A stretch of DNA of 11,482 bases from positions 1-11,482 of the forward strand of contig DQIO01000263.1 in the NCBI GenBank assembly GCA_020793555.1, in the 5' to 3' direction. A model generated the notes under the pieces. That model searched no databases. It had not been told where the DNA came from and saw nothing but the letters and a program-made list of their open reading frames with translations. Positions 7,011-11,482 of this stretch are shown here, in pieces (the first letter of the stretch is position 1; every line of letters begins with the position of its first letter). Origin of the DNA: Methanosarcinaceae archaeon. GTDB taxonomy: Archaea; Halobacteriota; Methanosarcinia; Methanosarcinales; Methanosarcinaceae. The translations under genes were made by a program, and so were the position numbers.

Positions 7011-7652
7011 TCAATCCCCAAGCGGCTGTACATTCTCTGATGTGTCAACAGCCATTTCAGATGAATCCATATCAAATATTATCATGCCTGTCTTAAGGTC
7101 TTTTGATTCTTCCTGTGACAACGTTTTGAAAACAGCCTTGTCTGATATTATGGCACTGTTGCCAAGCGGGTCTTCTATAATAATTGTGAGTTTTTGCTTA
7201 CCCAACCTTGCATCGTTCATTTTTTTCAGGATATCCTGACTGATTGCGTATTTCTCCTCATCATCCTTGACCCATTTGGATGCCATAATTACAACATCCT
7301 GGATCCTGTCCAACACGCCTTCGATGTTTGTCACATAGGAATCCGATATCGTACCCGGTTCCACATCAATGCCAAGTTCGGGAACTCGAATAGTTCCGGA
7401 AGTTGAGCGAACCACTCTTGCGTTGAGGTCTTCGATCGTTTCGATCTTCATTTCATAGCGCACAGGTTCTCTCTGCGTCAGGATCATTGTGTCCGTAAAC
7501 CTAAAACTACAATCACAAAGCGCAGTGATGTACATCACTTCGCCAAAAAAAGGAATGTTGTCACTCTTCCAGTGAATAATCAAGTCCTCATGACACAGAG
7601 GACAGGTTGTAACAGTTTCGAAGTTTTGCACCGGATTTTGCTTAGTGGTCAA
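7011..7652 (-). CDS. ZPR1-related zinc-finger protein
   Basis: This 213-residue protein has a single ZPR1 domain. A treble Cys signature, Cys17-x2-Cys20 and Cys46-x-Cys48, binds zinc. The adjacent IPFFGEV (33-39) and [17 protein letters not shown] (84-100, followed by NIEGVL) match the family core. Eukaryotic ZPR1 has two such modules and acts as a chaperone for eEF1A; the archaeal single-module protein has no settled role, so function here is inferred by family only. The start is TTG at 7652, whose bases overlap the sepF stop (TTGA). A GGTG lies a few bases upstream in the end of sepF, and the next methionine is residue 40, inside the domain. The overlap points to translational coupling with sepF. 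Confidence 0.87.
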   Translation of the reverse strand: MTTKQNPVQNFETVTTCPLCHEDLIIHWKSDNIPFFGEVMYITALCDCSFRFTDTMILTQREPVRYEMKIETIEDLNARVVRSTSGTIRVPELGIDVEPGTISDSYVTNIEGVLDRIQDVVIMASKWVKDDEEKYAISQDILKKMNDARLGKQKLTIIIEDPLGNSAIISDKAVFKTLSQEESKDLKTGMIIFDMDSSEMAVDTSENVQPLGD

Positions 7653-8029
7653 TATCTGGCACCGATTATTTTTGATCTGTCGATCCTGATGCCGGATGGG
7701 GTCACCAGTACCTGATCGTCTCTGATCCCTGCAATATCGCCACGAACATCCACAACAACGTCTTTGAGATCCTTTAATGCACGGTCAAGAAGAAGTTTGT
7801 CGGCTTTGATATTTGAGATATCGATCATCAAAATATTGCCGTCATAAATCTCTTTTTTCAAACCAGGCAGTTCGTTAAGATTTGTGAGTTCCGCAACCCT
7901 GATGTATGTTTCTGCAGGTTCTTCATCAAGTACTTCTTCGTATTTACCAAGATCAAGTTCCGTATATTCATCAACGTTATTTGTAGGTCCTGTGCCACTG
8001 CCAAATATCTTATCCATAATTTTTGCCAT
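7649..8029 (-). CDS. sepF: SepF, cell division protein (FtsZ membrane anchor)
   Basis: A 126-residue archaeal SepF. Residues 1-10 (MAKIMDKIFG) look like the amphipathic membrane-targeting helix. Residues 11-40 form a polar, acidic linker. Residues about 41-122 are the SepF (DUF552) domain with DVRGDIAGIRDDQVLVTPSGI (95-115, quoted in parts: VRGDIAG, DDQVLVTPSGI). Archaeal SepF binds FtsZ and tethers it to the membrane at the division site in FtsZ-based archaea. A GTG at 8038 would add three residues but sits inside the ribosome binding site AAGGTG (8036-8041), so the ATG at 8029, six bases after it, is preferred. It is followed directly by the ZPR1-type gene. Confidence 0.9.
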   Translation of the reverse strand: MAKIMDKIFGSGTGPTNNVDEYTELDLGKYEEVLDEEPAETYIRVAELTNLNELPGLKKEIYDGNILMIDISNIKADKLLLDRALKDLKDVVVDVRGDIAGIRDDQVLVTPSGIRIDRSKIIGARY

Positions 8030-8239
8030 AATCCGCACCTTTATTCCATGAAACTTTAGTGATATATTGTAATAATATTAATCTTAATTAAGTTTGTCAT
8101 TATGCTTAGAGCACACTTATTGTAAACATTACTGATTGATGCTCAACATTTATGTTTTACTCTATTGATGACTTAACTTACTTTAATGTTACTGGTTTTG
8201 ACATTCATCATATTTTAAATGATATCTTTTAAGCAGAAT
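8030..8239 (-). promoter_or_regulatory. sepF upstream region with probable promoter
   Basis: This 210-bp AT-rich gap lies between the PUA gene stop and sepF. It contains the sepF ribosome binding site AAGGTG (8036-8041) and TATA-like stretches on the minus strand near 8062-8067 (ATATAT) and 8073-8090. The first would give an almost leaderless start and the second a leader of roughly 20 bases. No strong terminator for the upstream gene is seen, only a weak AT-only stem near 8210-8226. Confidence 0.4.
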
Positions 8240-8722
8240 TCAAATGTCGATATTCCACAACTTATCCCCAACATAATGCAGCGACTTTATCGCTTTTCCT
8301 GAATCACCGATCATATCTTCGCCCGATATAAGTGCACGTCCGACCGCAAGTGGTTTCTCGTGAGTTTCCTCCTTTATGATGACCAGATCGCCTTCCTTAA
8401 TCTCAGGATCAGCTCTCACGATGCCCGGACACATAATATCAGCACCATTGACCACAAACCGCACAGCACCTGCATCTACAATTACTATGTGCTTTGCAAG
8501 TCCAAGTTCAAGCGCACCGCGGACTGTTGGAAAATATTCGCCATCTGTCGAGAATAAAAGAAGTTTTCCATCTATCAGGATAACATTGAAAGTATCAATG
8601 AGAGCAGTCTCGAATTTACTGTTCTTGAGTTCTTCAATGGTGTCTCCGAACGTGGATATAAGTTCATCCATCAATTTATTTTTTGCATTTTTCCTAAGCT
8701 GGACTCTGGATCTTATTTTCAA
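8240..8722 (-). CDS. PUA-domain RNA-binding protein, MCT-1/Tma20-like
   Basis: A 160-residue protein with an N-terminal pre-PUA region (about 1-75) and a C-terminal PUA domain (about 78-155; core VDAGAVRFVVNGADIMCPGI at 82-101). This arrangement and length match the archaeal family related to eukaryotic MCTS1/Tma20, which acts in ribosome recycling and re-initiation; a role in translation or tRNA/rRNA binding is therefore likely but not shown. The basic start MKIRSRVQLRK fits the family. The start codon is TTG at 8722, preceded after five bases by AGGTG (8728-8732), whose extended form AGGTGATT matches the 16S rRNA tail well. The next in-frame ATG would remove 17 conserved residues. The gene is divergent from ileS. 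Confidence 0.85.
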   Translation of the reverse strand: MKIRSRVQLRKNAKNKLMDELISTFGDTIEELKNSKFETALIDTFNVILIDGKLLLFSTDGEYFPTVRGALELGLAKHIVIVDAGAVRFVVNGADIMCPGIVRADPEIKEGDLVIIKEETHEKPLAVGRALISGEDMIGDSGKAIKSLHYVGDKLWNIDI

Positions 8723-8747
8723 TCAATCACCTGTTGGCTATGCAATA

Positions 8748-8769
8748 GAGGATTTCGATAGAAATCCTC
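8748..8769. promoter_or_regulatory. Perfect 9-bp stem-loop in the PUA/ileS divergent region
   Basis: GAGGATTTC (8748-8756) and GAAATCCTC (8761-8769) form a perfect stem with a four-base loop. With the predicted start near 8781 on the minus strand, the hairpin would lie in the PUA-gene leader, ending 16 bases before its ribosome binding site. It lies upstream of the ileS promoter, so it would not be in the ileS transcript. As DNA it contains the palindrome TTTCGATAGAAA and could instead be a protein site. Confidence 0.5.
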
Positions 8770-8792
8770 GATAGAACTTGATACCATAAAGT

Positions 8793-8810
8793 AACCGGAC
8801 GGTTTTAAAG
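8793..8810 (-). promoter_or_regulatory. Putative PUA-gene promoter with overlapping inverted repeat
   Basis: On the minus strand CTTTAAAACC (8810-8801) is a TATA-like element that predicts a start near 8781 and a leader of about 58 bases. The adjoining AACCG-GA-CGGTT (8793-8804) is a short inverted repeat that overlaps the box and could be an operator. Confidence 0.35.
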
Positions 8811-8830
8811 ATTGCGAGTTATGGAGCAAG

Positions 8831-8903
8831 TTTCGGTTGAAACCCAAAGCATTTAAATTAATTACTGTACTTAGGAAGGATAAAAATTATCACCTTCACG
8901 GAG
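8831..8903 (+). promoter_or_regulatory. ileS promoter and ribosome binding site
   Basis: ATTTAAATTA at 8851-8860 is a good archaeal TATA element, predicting a start near 8878 and a leader of about 35 bases. GGAG at 8900-8903 lies ten bases before the ATG. Upstream of the box, GTTTC-GGTT-GAAAC (8830-8843) is a palindrome of the same TTTC-N4-GAAA type as those before fwdD and in the PUA leader. Confidence 0.5.
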
Positions 8904-8913
8904 ACCACTTATT

Positions 8914-11482
8914 ATGATAAAGGAAATCACCAATCAATATGACGCAAACGAGATAGAAAAACGAGTACATGCGTTCTGGCAAGAGATTGATGCGTACTCA
9001 AAGGTGCGCGAATTCAGGAAAGGGGGCAAAAAATTATTTTTTGTGGATGGGCCCCCATATACAACAGGAAATATCCATCTCGGTACCGCATGGAACAAGA
9101 TCATCAAGGATTCCATATTGCGATACCGCTCCATGAATAACCGCGCTATCATTGATCGTGCAGGATGGGACATGCATGGATTACCAATCGAGGTAAAGGT
9201 CGAAGGTGTGCTTGGTTTCAAGTCAAAGAAAGACATCGAAACCTATGGTGTCGGTAATTTCATCGAAAAATGTAAGGAATTTGCACTTACTCAAAAAGAC
9301 GACATGACAGGGCAGTTCAACACACTTGGGGTATGGCTTGACTGGAAAGACCCCTACATGACGCTGAAGGACGAGTACATTGAAGCCGCATGGTGGACTC
9401 TCAAACAGGCACAGGAAAAGAACCTGCTTGAGCAGGGTAAACGTGTAGTCAACTGGTGTCCACGATGCGAAACCGCAATCGCTGACTCTGAAGTTGAATA
9501 TGACAATCAGACCGATCCATCGATCTATGTCAAATTTAAATTGAATGATGAAGAAAACACGTATCTTGTGATATGGACCACAACACCCTGGACCATTCCT
9601 TCAAATATGGCAGTGGCTGTACATCCATCTTTTGAATATTCTAAGATTCGTGCGACCGCCCCCGGTGGACATGAGGAGAACCTGATAGTGGCATCGGAAC
9701 TTGTTGAGGATGTTCTCAGGAAAGGCAAGTACACGGCTTATGATGTACTTGAAACAATGCCCGGAGAAGACCTGACAACATTATCGTATGAGCATCCACT
9801 TGCAGACCTTGTCCCGAAACAGGCAAAGTTCGAGCACAATGTCTATCTTGCAGATTACGTCACAGCAGAGAACACAGGCTGTGTACACATAGCCCCGGGA
9901 CATGGTATGGACGATTTTGATGTTGGTGTCAAGAATGATATTCCTATCTTCTGTCCGGTCGGCTCAAATGGCAGTTACACAGAAGAAGCAGGCAAGTATG
10001 CCGGAATGAACATCATAGATGCAAACAGGATCGTTATCGAAGATCTTACTGAGAGGGGTCTTCTTCTTTCTGAAAAGAAGATCACTCACCGTTACGGCCA
10101 CTGCTGGAGGTGTAATACACCTATCATCTATCTTGCGACCGAACAATGGTTCCTGAAAATATCTGAACTCAAAGAGAGTATGCTCGCAGAGATCAAAAAG
10201 GTTGACTGGTATCCTGACTGGGCAGGTTCTGCGCGTTTTAAGGATTGGGTCGAAGGTGCACGTGATTGGTGTATATCACGCCAGCGATACTGGGGAATTC
10301 CACTACCTGTATGGAAATGCAGTACCTGCGGAACTCTTGATGTAATAGGCACAAAAGATGAACTTATCGAGCGCTCAGATGCCGATGAAACTATTGAACT
10401 CCATCGCCCGTATGTGGATAAAATCACCATCAAATGTGAGTGCGGCGGAACCATGTCACGTGTGGAAGATGTGTTTGACGTGTGGTTCGACTCTGCAGTA
10501 GCATCATGGGCTACATTGAAGTACCCGCATACAAAGGAATCGTTTGAGGAAAATTGGCCTGCGGATTTCATAACAGAAGGTCATGACCAGACGCGAGGAT
10601 GGTTCTATTCACAACTGGGTGCGAGCATGATCGCATTCGGGAAGGCTCCGTACAAGAGCGTTCTCATGCACGGTTTTACGCTTGATAAAGACGGAAAGAA
10701 GATGTCAAAGAGCATCGGTAATGTTGTTGAGCCTCATGAGGTCATTGGGAAATATGGTGCCGATACACTGCGGGCATACATATTATCAGCCAGTGCTCCG
10801 TGGGATGATCTGAAATTCCTCTGGGACGAGGTTGCAACCGTTCACAGGACAATGAACATCTTTTGGAACGTGTACAGGTTCCCACTTCCTTACATGGCTC
10901 TTGATAATTTTGATCCTAAAAAAGTATCACTTGAATCCGTTTCAGAACACCTGCGCAAAGAGGACAGGTGGATATTGTCCCGCATGCAGTCCGTGATAAG
11001 TGATGTGGACTCTGCGATGGAAGAGTATGCACTTCACAAAGCAATGCGTTCGATCACCGAGTTCATACTTGAAGACCTGTCAAGATGGTACATACAGTTG
11101 ATACGTCCAAGGACATGGATAGAGGCAGATGATCCTGATAAACTTGCAGTCTATCGGGTTTTGTATGATGTGTTCGTCACAACAACGAAATTGATCGCAC
11201 CGTTCATGCCTCATCTTGCAGAGGAGATGTACACCAATCTTGTGAAGAATGTCGATGGTGATGCACTGGAGACGGTACACATGTGCGACTGGCCTATTGT
11301 TGACAATTCACTGGTTGACAAGGATCTCGAAACCCACATGGAAACAGTACGTTCCATTGTGGAATCGTCATCAAATGCGCGCCAGAAGGTCGGACGTAAA
11401 TTGAGATGGCCGGTATCACGCATTGTTGTAACTCCGAAGGATGAGCAGATAGGCGCAGCAGTCGATGACCTGCGCGGTGTCC
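8914..11482 (+). CDS. ileS: Isoleucyl-tRNA synthetase (3' end beyond window)
   Basis: A class I synthetase charging tRNA-Ile; 856 codons are present without interruption and the family is usually about 1,050 residues, so roughly the last 200 lie outside. Visible features: the HIGH-type motif HLGT (55-58) after PPYTTG; paired cysteines at 182/185 and 397/400; the CP1 editing domain with WTTTPWTIP (221-229) and [11 protein letters not shown] (325-335), with Asp334 at the position of the conserved editing aspartate; a cysteine set at 469/472 and 508/510; DQTRGWFYS near the active site; and KMSKS (596-600). The anticodon-binding helices follow, with [10 protein letters not shown] typical of the archaeal/eukaryotic-like group. 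The ATG gives a normal N-terminus. The gene is divergent from the PUA gene. Confidence 0.97.
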   Translation, partial: MIKEITNQYDANEIEKRVHAFWQEIDAYSKVREFRKGGKKLFFVDGPPYTTGNIHLGTAWNKIIKDSILRYRSMNNRAIIDRAGWDMHGLPIEVKVEGVLGFKSKKDIETYGVGNFIEKCKEFALTQKDDMTGQFNTLGVWLDWKDPYMTLKDEYIEAAWWTLKQAQEKNLLEQGKRVVNWCPRCETAIADSEVEYDNQTDPSIYVKFKLNDEENTYLVIWTTTPWTIPSNMAVAVHPSFEYSKIRATAPGGHEENLIVASELVEDVLRKGKYTAYDVLETMPGEDLTTLSYEHPLADLVPKQAKFEHNVYLADYVTAENTGCVHIAPGHGMDDFDVGVKNDIPIFCPVGSNGSYTEEAGKYAGMNIIDANRIVIEDLTERGLLLSEKKITHRYGHCWRCNTPIIYLATEQWFLKISELKESMLAEIKKVDWYPDWAGSARFKDWVEGARDWCISRQRYWGIPLPVWKCSTCGTLDVIGTKDELIERSDADETIELHRPYVDKITIKCECGGTMSRVEDVFDVWFDSAVASWATLKYPHTKESFEENWPADFITEGHDQTRGWFYSQLGASMIAFGKAPYKSVLMHGFTLDKDGKKMSKSIGNVVEPHEVIGKYGADTLRAYILSASAPWDDLKFLWDEVATVHRTMNIFWNVYRFPLPYMALDNFDPKKVSLESVSEHLRKEDRWILSRMQSVISDVDSAMEEYALHKAMRSITEFILEDLSRWYIQLIRPRTWIEADDPDKLAVYRVLYDVFVTTTKLIAPFMPHLAEEMYTNLVKNVDGDALETVHMCDWPIVDNSLVDKDLETHMETVRSIVESSSNARQKVGRKLRWPVSRIVVTPKDEQIGAAVDDLRGV

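Noticed and set aside
6895..7014. N-terminal extension of ProRS to an ATG at 7014
   Set aside because: It adds 40 residues unlike the family, overlaps the end of the ZPR1 gene, and leaves no room for a promoter; the ATG at 6894 fits family length.
8130..8175. CTGATTGATG and TTGATGA resembling boxes of a C/D guide RNA
   Set aside because: The spacing and the second pair of boxes do not fit, and the surrounding DNA is AT-rich, where such words arise often.
1..11482. CRISPR arrays, tRNA or rRNA genes, transposases, defence genes
   Set aside because: None was found on either strand; the only repeat array (4965-5132) has no spacers and uses 10-bp units.

Overview
The window comes from a methanogenic or methane-metabolising euryarchaeon, most likely of the Methanosarcinales (order is an inference; no search was run). 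The evidence is a formylmethanofuran dehydrogenase operon in the order fwdD-fwdB-fwdA-fwdC, an archaeal SepF, a single-domain ZPR1 protein, an MCT-1-like PUA protein, archaeal/eukaryote-type ProRS and IleRS, TATA-box promoters, and GGAGGTG-type ribosome binding sites with frequent TTG starts. Coding DNA is moderately GC-balanced; intergenic DNA is clearly AT-rich.

Layout: (1) 1-729 is a long AT-rich non-coding region with a small GC-rich hairpin, direct and inverted repeats, and a promoter with candidate operator sites just before fwdD. (2) 730-4908 (+) is the compact fwdDBAC operon, closed by a GC hairpin plus T-run at 4934-4962. (3) 4963-5457 is the convergent gap. It holds a dispersed-repeat-like element made of 10-bp units in alternating orientation, then AT-rich DNA with a chain of inverted repeats. 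(4) 5458-8722 is the minus-strand block, in transcription order: PUA protein, a 210-bp gap, sepF coupled to the ZPR1 gene, then proS. (5) 8723-8913 is a divergent promoter region, followed by ileS (+), which runs off the right edge.

Function: FwdB and FwdD form the metallopterin half that reduces CO2 to formate. FwdA condenses the formate with methanofuran, and FwdC is the structural beta-helix subunit. Together they catalyse the first step of CO2-reducing methanogenesis, or the last oxidative step of methyl oxidation when run in reverse. The electron-delivering FwdF/FwdG polyferredoxin subunits and FwdE are not in this window. The other genes serve translation (ProRS, IleRS, PUA protein), cell division (SepF as FtsZ membrane anchor) and a little-understood zinc-finger protein.

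No new protein system is evident; every convincing gene belongs to a known core archaeal family. The signals worth a second look are all in intergenic DNA: phased repeats and a palindrome upstream of fwdD, a TTTC-N4-GAAA motif seen three times and only in promoter regions, the decamer repeat cluster, and several hairpins.
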